Positions 29,746 through 40,178 of a DNA stretch of 64,000 nucleotides are shown one piece after another. The notes under the pieces were generated by a model. It saw only the letters and a list, made by a program, of their open reading frames with translations. It had not been told where the DNA came from and made no database searches. Every line of letters starts with the position of its first letter. Position 1 is the first letter of the stretch. The position numbers and the translations under genes are program-made. Origin of the DNA: Bradyrhizobium iriomotense (GTDB lineage: Bacteria > Pseudomonadota > Alphaproteobacteria > Rhizobiales > Xanthobacteraceae); the NCBI RefSeq assembly GCF_018130765.1, contig NZ_JAFCJZ010000007.1:186001-250000 (forward strand). The letters are read 5' to 3'.

Positions 29746-29954
29746 AACTCTATCTCGGATACCGCTGCCTGCCGACTAAATTTTGGCTAACAATCGGGGC
29801 TCCGAACCCATTCGATATGTGGGAAACTAACACATTCGCTGCAACCGTCCACGCGCGGCTGAATGTCGCCCTTGGCTGCAATCCAGACAGGCAAGCGTGG
29901 TTAATCGCAAGAATCGTGCGATTTCGCACCCGCACGGCTGCCCGCTACCATTTG

Positions 29955-32525
29955 TCACAAATTCCGCAACACCGTGGCGGGCTTTTTGTTCAACGCCAGC
30001 AGCGTGCCGGCGAGCCCGAGCCCAACCGTGACGATCAGGGCGGCCGCCACCACGCCGGCCGCGCTTCCGGCCTGCCAGACGAAGCTGAGCGTCATCAGCC
30101 GCGTCACGATCATCCAGGCCGCGATGCTGCCGGCGATCACGCCGAACACCGCGGTGGCGAGCCCGATCAGGAGGTATTCGAGCGCATAGGCGCCGAGCAG
30201 CCGCAGGCGCGTCGCGCCCAGGGTCTTCAGGATTACCGCATCATAGACCCGATGACGGTGGCCGGCGGCGAGCGCCCCGCCCAGCACCAGGATCGCCGAG
30301 ATCAGGGTCACCGCGCTGGCGCCGCGGATCGCCAGCGCCAGATTGGTCACGACCGAGCCGACCGTCTCCATCACCTCGCGCACGCGCACGCTCGTTACCA
30401 TGGGGTAGGCGTCGGCCACCTGCTTGATGATCTTGCCGTCGCCGGCAGCATCGCCGCCGGTTTCCGTCAGCGTCGCGATATGGGTGTGGGGCGCGCCCTT
30501 GAAGGCGTTGGGCGAGAACACCAGGACGAAATTGATGCCCATGCCCTGCCAGTCGATGTTGCGCAGGTTGCTGATCTTCGCCGGGATGTCGCGGCCGAGC
30601 ACATTGACCACCACCTCGTCGCCGAGCTTGAGGCCAAGCCCGTCAGCGATCTTCTTCTCCATCGAGACCAGCGGCGGGCCGGAATAGTCCGCGCTCCACC
30701 ACTCGCCCTCGACCACCTTGGAGCCCTTCGGCAGCTCGGCCGTGTAGGTCAGGCCGCGGTCGCTCTGCAGCACCCATTCGGAATCCGTGGTGGGCTTGAG
30801 CTCCTCGGCGCGCACCCCGCGCGCACCGACGATGCGTCCGCGCAGCATCGGCACGTCCTCGACCTTCGCGCCCGGCGCGATCTGGCGCAGATAGAAGTCG
30901 AATTGCTCGGCCTGCGTGCTCGGGATGTCGATGAAGAAGAACGACGGCGCGCGGTCGGGCAGGGCGGCGAGGAACTGCCGGCGCAAATTGCCGTCGATCT
31001 GGGTGATGGTGACGAGCACGGCGAGCCCGAGACCCAGCGACAGCACCACCGAGGGCGTCAACGCGCCCGGCCGGTGGATGTTGGCGATCGCCAGCCGCAG
31101 CATCGGCAGCCGCGTCCGCGGCAGCCGCCGCGCGATTGTCATCAGCAGGGCGGCGATGCCGCGCAGCAGGGCGAACACGACGACGGACGAGGCCACGAAC
31201 ACCGCGGCGATGCGCTTGTCGAACGAGAGCCCGATCACGACCGCGACGAGCAGCGCGATCACGACGCCCATGAATACGAGATAGCCCAGGCGCGGCCGGT
31301 GCCATTCGGAGCTGATGGTGTCGCGGAACAGCGCCGCCACCGGCACGTCATGCACGCGCCCGAGCGGCCACAGGCCGAAGGCGAGCGCCGTGAGCAGGCC
31401 ATAGACAAAGGACAGCGCGAGCTCATCGGCATGCACGGCCGGCACCACCGGCAGCGGCAGCAGCTTGCCGAACAGCCCGACGATGGCGAAGGGCATCGCG
31501 GCGCCGAGCGCCAATCCGATCACGGACCCGATCGCGGCCAGCAGGATCACCTGCGCGAGATAAATCCCGAACACGTCGCGCCCCGTCGCGCCGACGGCCT
31601 TGAAGGCCGCGATCACCTCGAGCTTGCGGTCGATATGGCTCTTCACCGCGTTGGCGACGCCGACGCCGCCGACCAGCAGCGCGGCGAGGCCGACAAGCGT
31701 CAGGAACTGCGTGAAGCGGCTGATGTTGCGCTCGAGCTGCGGCGAGGCATTGGAGCGGCTGCGGATCTCCCAGCCGGCTTGCGGCGCGGCGCTCCGCGCA
31801 TCCGCGATGAAGGCCTCGGTGGCGCGCTCGTTGTTGGCGGTATCGGGCAGCTTCACCCGGTAGACCCAGCGCACCAGGCTGCCGGGCTGGATCAGCCCGG
31901 TGGCGCGCAGGCCCGCCTCGCTGATCAGGAAGCGCGGGCCGAAGCCGATGCCGCCGGCGAGCTTGTCCGGCTCGGCCTCGACGGTCGAGCGGACCTGGAA
32001 AGTCGCAGATCCAATGGTGACGCGGTCGCCGGTCTTCAGCGAAAGCCGCGCCAGCAGCGTCGGATCGGCGGCGGCGCCGAACGCGCCGTCGCGCTCCGCG
32101 AGCAGTTCGGACATCGGCAGAGACGGCGCCAGCGTCAATTGGCCCAGCATCGGATAGGTGTCGTCGACCGCCTTCATCTCGACCAGCGCGAGCTTGCCGT
32201 CGGTCGAGCGCGCCATGCCGCGCAGAGTGGCGGCGGTCGAGACCGTGCCGCGCGAGCGCAGGAAGGCGACTTCGTCGGGCTTGGCCTCGCGCTGAAACAA
32301 CACGAACGACACGTCGCCGCCGAGCAGCGTGCGGCCTTCGCGGGCGAGGCCGTCGGAGAGGCTCGCCGAGACCGAGCCGACGCCGGCGATCGCCATCACG
32401 CCGAGCGCGATGCAGGCGATGAAGACGTAGAAGCCGCGCAGGCCCCCGCGCAATTCGCGCAGCGCGTAGCGCAGCGACAGCGCGACGGCGTTCGGCCTCG
32501 CGAACGGTTCGGCAGCGGCGCTCAT
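29955..32525 (-). CDS. ybbP: ABC transporter permease, FtsX/YbbP type
   Basis: 856 aa with about ten membrane helices and two large periplasmic loops. LSLRYALRELRGGLRGFYVF starts the first helix and SHIDRKLEVIAAFKAVGATG is the FtsX coupling region; a second one, HRVYDAVILKTLGATRLRLL, is near the C-terminus. Overlaps the start side of ybbA by 4 nt and with it forms a type VII-like (mechanotransmission) ABC system. Together with the divergent tesA-like gene this is the classical ybbP-ybbA-tesA arrangement. Substrate not known; lipid- or envelope-related release is suspected. Confidence 0.92.
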   Translation of the reverse strand: MSAAAEPFARPNAVALSLRYALRELRGGLRGFYVFIACIALGVMAIAGVGSVSASLSDGLAREGRTLLGGDVSFVLFQREAKPDEVAFLRSRGTVSTAATLRGMARSTDGKLALVEMKAVDDTYPMLGQLTLAPSLPMSELLAERDGAFGAAADPTLLARLSLKTGDRVTIGSATFQVRSTVEAEPDKLAGGIGFGPRFLISEAGLRATGLIQPGSLVRWVYRVKLPDTANNERATEAFIADARSAAPQAGWEIRSRSNASPQLERNISRFTQFLTLVGLAALLVGGVGVANAVKSHIDRKLEVIAAFKAVGATGRDVFGIYLAQVILLAAIGSVIGLALGAAMPFAIVGLFGKLLPLPVVPAVHADELALSFVYGLLTALAFGLWPLGRVHDVPVAALFRDTISSEWHRPRLGYLVFMGVVIALLVAVVIGLSFDKRIAAVFVASSVVVFALLRGIAALLMTIARRLPRTRLPMLRLAIANIHRPGALTPSVVLSLGLGLAVLVTITQIDGNLRRQFLAALPDRAPSFFFIDIPSTQAEQFDFYLRQIAPGAKVEDVPMLRGRIVGARGVRAEELKPTTDSEWVLQSDRGLTYTAELPKGSKVVEGEWWSADYSGPPLVSMEKKIADGLGLKLGDEVVVNVLGRDIPAKISNLRNIDWQGMGINFVLVFSPNAFKGAPHTHIATLTETGGDAAGDGKIIKQVADAYPMVTSVRVREVMETVGSVVTNLALAIRGASAVTLISAILVLGGALAAGHRHRVYDAVILKTLGATRLRLLGAYALEYLLIGLATAVFGVIAGSIAAWMIVTRLMTLSFVWQAGSAAGVVAAALIVTVGLGLAGTLLALNKKPATVLRNL

Positions 32526-33238
32526 GCCGGCGCCGACTGCGTGTCGATGCGGCCCGAGCGCAATCGGATGACGCGATCGCAGCGATGCGCCAGCGAGGAA
32601 TCGTGCGTGACCAGCACCAAGGTCATGCCGCGCTCGGCATGCTTGGTGAAGAGCAGGTCGACGATCTGCTTTCCGGTGGCCTCATCCAGATTGCCGGTCG
32701 GCTCGTCGGCGACGAGGATGGCGGGATCGGGCGCCAGCGCGCGCGCAAGCGCAACGCGCTGTTGCTCGCCGCCGGAGAGCTGGGTCGGATAATGATGCAG
32801 GCGGTCGCCGAGGCCGACCGATTGCAGCTCCTGTGCCGCGCGCTTTGCGGCGTCGGGATTGCCGGCGAGCTCGAGCGGCACGGCAACGTTCTCCAGCGCA
32901 GTCATGGTCGGGATCAGATGGAAGGACTGGAAGACGATGCCGACCTGGCGGCCGCGGAAGCGGGCCAGCGCGTCCTCGTCGAGGGCATTGAAAGGCGTGC
33001 CATTGACCACCACCTCTCCGCTATCAGGACGCTCCAGCCCCGCCATCACCATCAGCAGCGTGGATTTGCCCGAGCCTGACGGGCCGATCAGGCCGATCGT
33101 CTCGCCCGAGGCGACGCGCAGGCTGATGTCCTTGAGGATATGAACGCGTGCCGCGCCCGTGCCCAATGAGAGATTGACGTTGGAGATGGCGATGGTGTCC
33201 ATCGCGGTCGTGGCGAGCGAAGAGGAATAGGTGTCCAT
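32522..33238 (-). CDS. ybbA: ABC transporter ATP-binding protein YbbA
   Basis: 238 aa from ATG 33238; ATG 33202 ([20 protein letters not shown]) is also possible and fits many homologues. LolD/MacB-type ATPase: Walker [13 protein letters not shown]-loop VFQSFHLIP, signature [15 protein letters not shown], Walker [14 protein letters not shown]-loop VTHDSSL. Works with the YbbP-like permease that follows. It diverges from the tesA-like gene. Confidence 0.94.
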   Translation of the reverse strand: MDTYSSSLATTAMDTIAISNVNLSLGTGAARVHILKDISLRVASGETIGLIGPSGSGKSTLLMVMAGLERPDSGEVVVNGTPFNALDEDALARFRGRQVGIVFQSFHLIPTMTALENVAVPLELAGNPDAAKRAAQELQSVGLGDRLHHYPTQLSGGEQQRVALARALAPDPAILVADEPTGNLDEATGKQIVDLLFTKHAERGMTLVLVTHDSSLAHRCDRVIRLRSGRIDTQSAPA

Positions 33239-33293
33239 GGTCCGGTCATATGGCAACTCCGATAGCGCGGTCGAGAGGCGTTACGGATTGTTC

Positions 33294-33929
33294 ATGCACA
33301 TAGCCGTGTTGATGCTCGCCTTCATGACAATTGCGAACCCGGCTTGGGCGGACGCGACAAAGCCGGTCAAGCTTGTCGTCCTCGGCGATTCCCTGAGCGC
33401 CGGCCTTGGCCTCCCGGCCCAGGAGGCGTTTCCCCAAAAACTCCAAAAAGCCTTGCAGGCCAAAGGTATAGCGGTCGACATGACCAATGCCGGGGTGTCC
33501 GGCGATACCACCTCCGGCGGCCGCGACCGGCTCGACTGGTCGGTCCCCGAAGGAACCGAGGGCGTGATCATCGAACTCGGCGCCAACGACGCGCTGCGCG
33601 GCATCGACCCCGCCTTGACGCGCACGGCGCTCACCGACATCGTGCAGCGGCTCAAGGCGCGGAAGATTCCAGTCATGCTGTGCGGTATGCTGGCGCCGCC
33701 GAATTACGGCGCCGACTACGCGGCACGCTTCAATTCGATTTATCCGGATCTGGCCAAACAATTCGGCGTGCCGCTCTATCCGTTCTTCCTCGAGGGCGTT
33801 GCGGCCGACGCCAAGCTCAACCAGGCCGACGGCATCCATCCGACCGCGGCGGGCGTCGACATCATCGTCGGCAACATCATGCCCACGGTGGAGGCATTCC
33901 TTGGTACGATAACCGAGCAACGGCGTTGA
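33294..33929 (+). CDS. tesA: Periplasmic arylesterase/acyl-CoA thioesterase I-like GDSL hydrolase
   Basis: 211 aa from ATG 33294, giving a clean signal peptide (MHIAVLMLAFMTIANPAWAD). Blocks of the SGNH family: VVLGDSLSAGLGLP (nucleophile Ser), AGVSGDTTSGGRDR, GANDALRG, and DGIHPTAAG with the catalytic Asp/His. It hydrolyses esters or thioesters in the periplasm. Divergent from ybbA, as in E. coli tesA. The frame stays open upstream to 33231, overlapping ybbA, which is less likely to be used. Confidence 0.92.
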   Translation: MHIAVLMLAFMTIANPAWADATKPVKLVVLGDSLSAGLGLPAQEAFPQKLQKALQAKGIAVDMTNAGVSGDTTSGGRDRLDWSVPEGTEGVIIELGANDALRGIDPALTRTALTDIVQRLKARKIPVMLCGMLAPPNYGADYAARFNSIYPDLAKQFGVPLYPFFLEGVAADAKLNQADGIHPTAAGVDIIVGNIMPTVEAFLGTITEQRR

Positions 33930-34102
33930 AAAGCAGGCAGTGCTAACCCTAATTCCCAGGGTTTTACGGGGGTGAGGCGCGCGATGCTTCGCAGAGTCAC
34001 ACAACTGCGATAGGAATCAGGGTACCGGTGATTCGTCGCCGGCTCTAATTCGGATATGGTCCTGGTTCGAGGGCTGTACCCGAGCATCGGGAGTGCGAAA
34101 CG

Positions 34103-34639
34103 ATGCCGCGTTTGTTCACTGGTCTGGAAATTCCGGCCGAGATCGGCCAGTCGCTTTCCAATCTTAGGGGCGGCCTTCCCGGCGCCCGGTGGATCGATCC
34201 CGAAAATTATCACGTCACCCTGCGCTTCATCGGCGATATCGACGGCGTCTCCGCCAACGAGATCGCCTCGATGCTGTTTCGCGTCGACCGCAAGCCGTTC
34301 GAGGTGAAGGTGCAGGGGCTGACCAGCTTCGGCGGCCGCAAGCCGCGCGCGGTGGTCGCAACGATCGCGCCGAGCAAGCCGCTGATGGAATTGCAGGCCG
34401 AGCTCGAGCGCATGATGCAGCGGATCGGTCTCGATCCGGAGGGGCGCAAGTTCATCCCGCACGTCACGCTGGCCCGGCTGCACGACGCCTCCGACCGCGA
34501 CGTCGCCGACTATCTCTCGCTGCGCGGCTACTTCCCGAGCAAGGCCTTCATGGCCGAGCGCTTCGTGCTGTTCTCCTCGCGAGCATCGACGGGTGGCGGG
34601 CCGTACATCGTCGAGGACGCCTACGAGCTGTGTGAGTAG
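34103..34639 (+). CDS. thpR: RNA 2',3'-cyclic phosphodiesterase (2'-5' RNA ligase family)
   Basis: 178 aa. Two catalytic HxTx motifs: His37-Val-Thr39 in NYHVTLRFIGD and His120-Val-Thr122 in FIPHVTLARL. Starts MPRLFTGLEIPAEIGQSLSN, the normal LigT/ThpR opening. Hydrolyses 2',3'-cyclic phosphates on RNA ends and can ligate tRNA halves in vitro. Monocistronic, with a palindromic repeat after it. Confidence 0.94.
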   Translation: MPRLFTGLEIPAEIGQSLSNLRGGLPGARWIDPENYHVTLRFIGDIDGVSANEIASMLFRVDRKPFEVKVQGLTSFGGRKPRAVVATIAPSKPLMELQAELERMMQRIGLDPEGRKFIPHVTLARLHDASDRDVADYLSLRGYFPSKAFMAERFVLFSSRASTGGGPYIVEDAYELCE

Positions 34640-34648
34640 CGCAGCTCT

Positions 34649-34760
34649 CGTGCCCCGGCCGCAGAGCCGGGGCCCAGCGTTCCGCGATCGATGTACGAAA
34701 TAGTGGGTCCCGGCTCTGCGCAGCAGCGCATGAGCGCAGCAGCGCATCCAGGACACGAAA
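34649..34760. repeat. Dispersed palindromic repeat (GTGCCCCGGCCG type)
   Basis: TGCCCCGGCCGCAGAGCCGG with GGGCCCAGCG on the left and GTGGGTCCCGGCTCTGCGCA on the right, ending CATCCAGGACACG. Related to 19580-19702. Confidence 0.75.
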
Positions 34761-34823
34761 GCGCATAGCTCTGACCTCATTTCACGGCTTGCAATTTCCG
34801 CCCATCTCTGGCGGTAAAGGGCC

Positions 34824-36011
34824 ATGCTCTCCACCCCCAATTCCTCATTTCGCGAGGCATACCAGGCCGAGATCGCATCAGGCGCGATCGAGCCGGATGC
34901 TGCGCAGGCCGAGGTCGCCGAGGCCTATGCGGCGCTCGACCAGCGGCTCGCAAGTTACAAGCCCGCGCGCAAGCAGGGGCTGCTCAGCCGCCTGTTCAGC
35001 AGCAACGACAAGGACGATGCGCCGCACGGGCTCTACATCCATGGCGAGGTCGGCCGCGGTAAGACCATGCTGATGGATCTGTTCTTCCAGCAGTCGAGCG
35101 TCGAGCACAAGCGCCGCGCACATTTCCACGAATTCATGGCGGATGTGCATGAGCGCATCTACGACTATCGCCAGAGCATCGCGCGCGGCGAGATCGCCGA
35201 CGGCGATGTCATCGCGCTGACGGCGACTGCGATCTTCGAGGAGAGCTGGCTGCTCTGCTTCGACGAATTCCACGTCACCGACATCGCGGATGCGATGATC
35301 CTGGGACGCCTGTTCGCGAAATTGTTCGAGCTCGGCACCGTCGTGGTCGCGACCTCCAACGTCGCACCCGACGATCTCTACAAGGGCGGCCTGAACCGCT
35401 CGCTGTTCCTGCCCTTCATCAAGCAGATCACCGACCACATGGACGTCGCGCGGCTCGATGCGCGCACCGACTTCCGGCTGGAGAAGCTGCAAGGCGTGCC
35501 GATGTGGCTGACGCCGGCCGACGGTGATGCGGATGCCGCGCTCGACCGCGCCTGGTTGCGAATGTCGGGCGGGGCCAAATGCAGGTCGCGCGATATCTCG
35601 ATCAAGGGCCGCATCCTGCACGTGCCGTGCTCGGCCCACGGCGTGGCGCGGTTCTCGTTCGCCGATCTCTGCGAGAAGCCGCTCGGTGCATCCGACTACC
35701 TCAGGCTGGCGCACGACTACCACACCATCCTGGTCGACCATATTCCAGTGATGGACTTCTCCCAGCGCAACGCCGCCAAGCGCTTCATCACGCTGATCGA
35801 TACGCTCTATGACAATGCCGTGAAGCTGATGGCCTCGGCCGACGCCAACCCGATCTCGCTCTACCTCGCAACCGAGGGCACCGAGGCCATGGAGTTCAAG
35901 CGGACGGCCTCGCGCCTGATCGAAATGAGCTCGGAATCCTATCTGGCGCTGCCTCACGGCCGCAAGGATTCCACCGCCAGCGGTTCCACCAAGGGTCTGG
36001 TGGAGACTTAA
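34824..36011 (+). CDS. zapE: Cell division protein ZapE (AFG1-family ATPase)
   Basis: 395 aa. Walker A HGEVGRGKTMLMDLFF (about residues 73-83), Walker B SWLLCFDEFHVTDIADAMIL, and the sensor region TVVVATSNVAPDDLYKGGLN. AFG1/ZapE ATPases associate with the Z ring late in division in E. coli; mitochondrial members assist respiratory-complex turnover. It precedes mdh, with a palindromic repeat in between. Confidence 0.94.
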   Translation: MLSTPNSSFREAYQAEIASGAIEPDAAQAEVAEAYAALDQRLASYKPARKQGLLSRLFSSNDKDDAPHGLYIHGEVGRGKTMLMDLFFQQSSVEHKRRAHFHEFMADVHERIYDYRQSIARGEIADGDVIALTATAIFEESWLLCFDEFHVTDIADAMILGRLFAKLFELGTVVVATSNVAPDDLYKGGLNRSLFLPFIKQITDHMDVARLDARTDFRLEKLQGVPMWLTPADGDADAALDRAWLRMSGGAKCRSRDISIKGRILHVPCSAHGVARFSFADLCEKPLGASDYLRLAHDYHTILVDHIPVMDFSQRNAAKRFITLIDTLYDNAVKLMASADANPISLYLATEGTEAMEFKRTASRLIEMSSESYLALPHGRKDSTASGSTKGLVET

Positions 36012-37229
<1,218 letters not shown>

Positions 37230-37244
37230 GGCGCAAACAATACC

Positions 37245-37276
37245 CCGCCGAAGATCGAAAAACCGGTCTTCGGCGG
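37245..37276 (+). terminator. mdh terminator
   Basis: Stem CCGCCGAAGA / TCTTCGGCGG (10 bp) with a 12-nt loop followed by TTTC, 15 nt after the mdh stop. Suggests sucC has a separate promoter in the remaining 160 nt. Confidence 0.75.
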
Positions 37277-37439
37277 TTTCACTTCCGGGACCGGCTTGAC
37301 CGGGGCGGGTTCCGGTCCAGCCGTCCAGATCTTCGAAGTCAAAGAATCCGGGTTGCAGTTCCTGTGGTATATGGTATGCCAGCCACAAGACTGAGGTGGG
37401 CCCAAGAGGTCACCGCCCGCGGGTTCAGGGAGCGACCAT

Positions 37440-38636
<1,197 letters not shown>

Positions 38637-38640
38637 GGCC

Positions 38641-39120
38641 ATGACCCAGGACCATCTCGCTGCATCATCTCCGCTCCCCGAGCACACGCGCCTCGCCGCG
38701 TTCGCCGGCGAATGGGATGGTGAGGAGATGGTCTTCCCGTCGCGCTGGAACGCGGGCGGGCCGGCCACCTCTCACGTCGTCGCGCGCATGGACCTGAATG
38801 GATTCTATCTGATCCAGGATGCGATCCAGATGCGCGACGGCAAGCAGAGCTTTGCCACCCACGGCATCTTCACCTTCGATCGCGACGACCGGACCTACAA
38901 ATTGTTCTGGTACGACTCGCTCGGTTACACGCCGCCCTCGCCCGCCTCCGGCGGGTGGGTCGGCAACACCCTGACGCTGGTGCGCGGCTCGCTCCGCGGC
39001 AATGCGCGCCACGTCTACGAGATCATCAATGAGGATTCCTACTCGTTGAAGATCCAGTTCTCGCCGGACGCGGAAGGCTGGGCTGACGTCCTCACCGGCG
39101 TCTACCGCCGCATCCACTGA
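38641..39120 (+). CDS. DUF1579-like hypothetical protein between sucC and sucD
   Basis: 159 aa. [40 protein letters not shown], and a C-terminal [10 protein letters not shown] suggest a small beta-rich (lipocalin-like) protein of the DUF1579 type, where the opening F-x-GxWxGxE is typical. No signal peptide. Start 4 nt after sucC and 36 nt before sucD, so it is cotranscribed and likely translated with them. Function unknown; it may be an accidental passenger or a metabolic helper. Confidence 0.7.
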   Translation: MTQDHLAASSPLPEHTRLAAFAGEWDGEEMVFPSRWNAGGPATSHVVARMDLNGFYLIQDAIQMRDGKQSFATHGIFTFDRDDRTYKLFWYDSLGYTPPSPASGGWVGNTLTLVRGSLRGNARHVYEIINEDSYSLKIQFSPDAEGWADVLTGVYRRIH

Positions 39121-39156
39121 CCCCTTCACTCTGTTAGTTTCGCGAAAGCAGACCTC

Positions 39157-40041
39157 ATGTCCATCCTGATCGACAAGAATACCAAGGTCATCTGCCAGGG
39201 CTTCACCGGCAAGAACGGCACCTTCCATTCCGAGGCCGCGATCGCCTACGGCACCAAGATGGTCGGCGGCACCTCGCCGGGCAAAGGCGGCTCGACGCAT
39301 CTGAACCTGCCGGTGTTCGACACCGTGCGCGAGGCGCGTGAGAAGACCGGCGCCGATGCGTCGGTGATCTACGTGCCGCCGCCGGGCGCGGCGGATGCGA
39401 TCTGCGAGGCCATCGACGCCGAGATCCCGCTGATCGTCTGCATCACCGAGGGCATTCCGGTCATCGACATGGTCCGGGTGAAGCGCTCGCTCGCGGCTTC
39501 CAAGTCGCGCCTGATCGGGCCGAACTGCCCGGGCGTCATGACCGCCGGCGAGTGCAAGATCGGCATCATGCCCGCCAACATCTTCAAGACCGGTTCGGTC
39601 GGCATCGTCTCCCGCTCGGGCACGCTGACCTATGAAGCCGTGTTCCAGACCTCCCAGGAAGGCCTCGGCCAGACCACCGCGGTCGGCATCGGCGGCGACC
39701 CGGTCAAGGGCACCGAGTTCATCGACGTGCTGGAGATGCTGCTCGCCGACCCCAAGACCGAGTCGATCATCATGATCGGCGAGATCGGCGGTTCCGCCGA
39801 GGAGGACGCCGCCCAGTTCCTCAAGGACGAGGCCAAGCGCGGCCGCAAGAAGCCGATGGTCGGCTTCATCGCCGGCGTCACCGCCCCTCCCGGCCGCCGC
39901 ATGGGCCATGCCGGCGCGATCATTTCGGGCGGCAAGGGCGACGCCGGTTCCAAGACCGAGGCGATGAAATCGGCAGGGATTACAGTGTCCCCGTCGCCCG
40001 CCCGCCTCGGCCATACGCTTGCCGAAAAGTTGAAAGGCTAA
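39157..40041 (+). CDS. sucD: Succinate--CoA ligase [ADP-forming] subunit alpha
   Basis: 294 aa. CoA-binding Rossmann domain [40 protein letters not shown], and the phosphohistidine site [20 protein letters not shown]. Forms the alpha subunit with SucC. About 140 nt separate it from sucA. Confidence 0.98.
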   Translation: MSILIDKNTKVICQGFTGKNGTFHSEAAIAYGTKMVGGTSPGKGGSTHLNLPVFDTVREAREKTGADASVIYVPPPGAADAICEAIDAEIPLIVCITEGIPVIDMVRVKRSLAASKSRLIGPNCPGVMTAGECKIGIMPANIFKTGSVGIVSRSGTLTYEAVFQTSQEGLGQTTAVGIGGDPVKGTEFIDVLEMLLADPKTESIIMIGEIGGSAEEDAAQFLKDEAKRGRKKPMVGFIAGVTAPPGRRMGHAGAIISGGKGDAGSKTEAMKSAGITVSPSPARLGHTLAEKLKG

Positions 40042-40178
40042 TTCACTTCTTCGTACTTTTCCGGGCGAAGTTTCGCAGCAAATAGGGTAAAGGGTGCCTG
40101 TCGCGCCGAGCCTCTGCCGGGGAGCTCGGCGCCAGCGCCGTTTGTTATGCGCGAACCGAAATCGCCAGGAACTCAAGT

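Noticed and set aside
29817..32792. 991-codon open frame on the plus strand opposite the ABC permease
   Set aside because: Composition (long runs of R, H, D, Q) is that of antisense translation of a GC-rich gene; the minus-strand FtsX-type permease explains the region.
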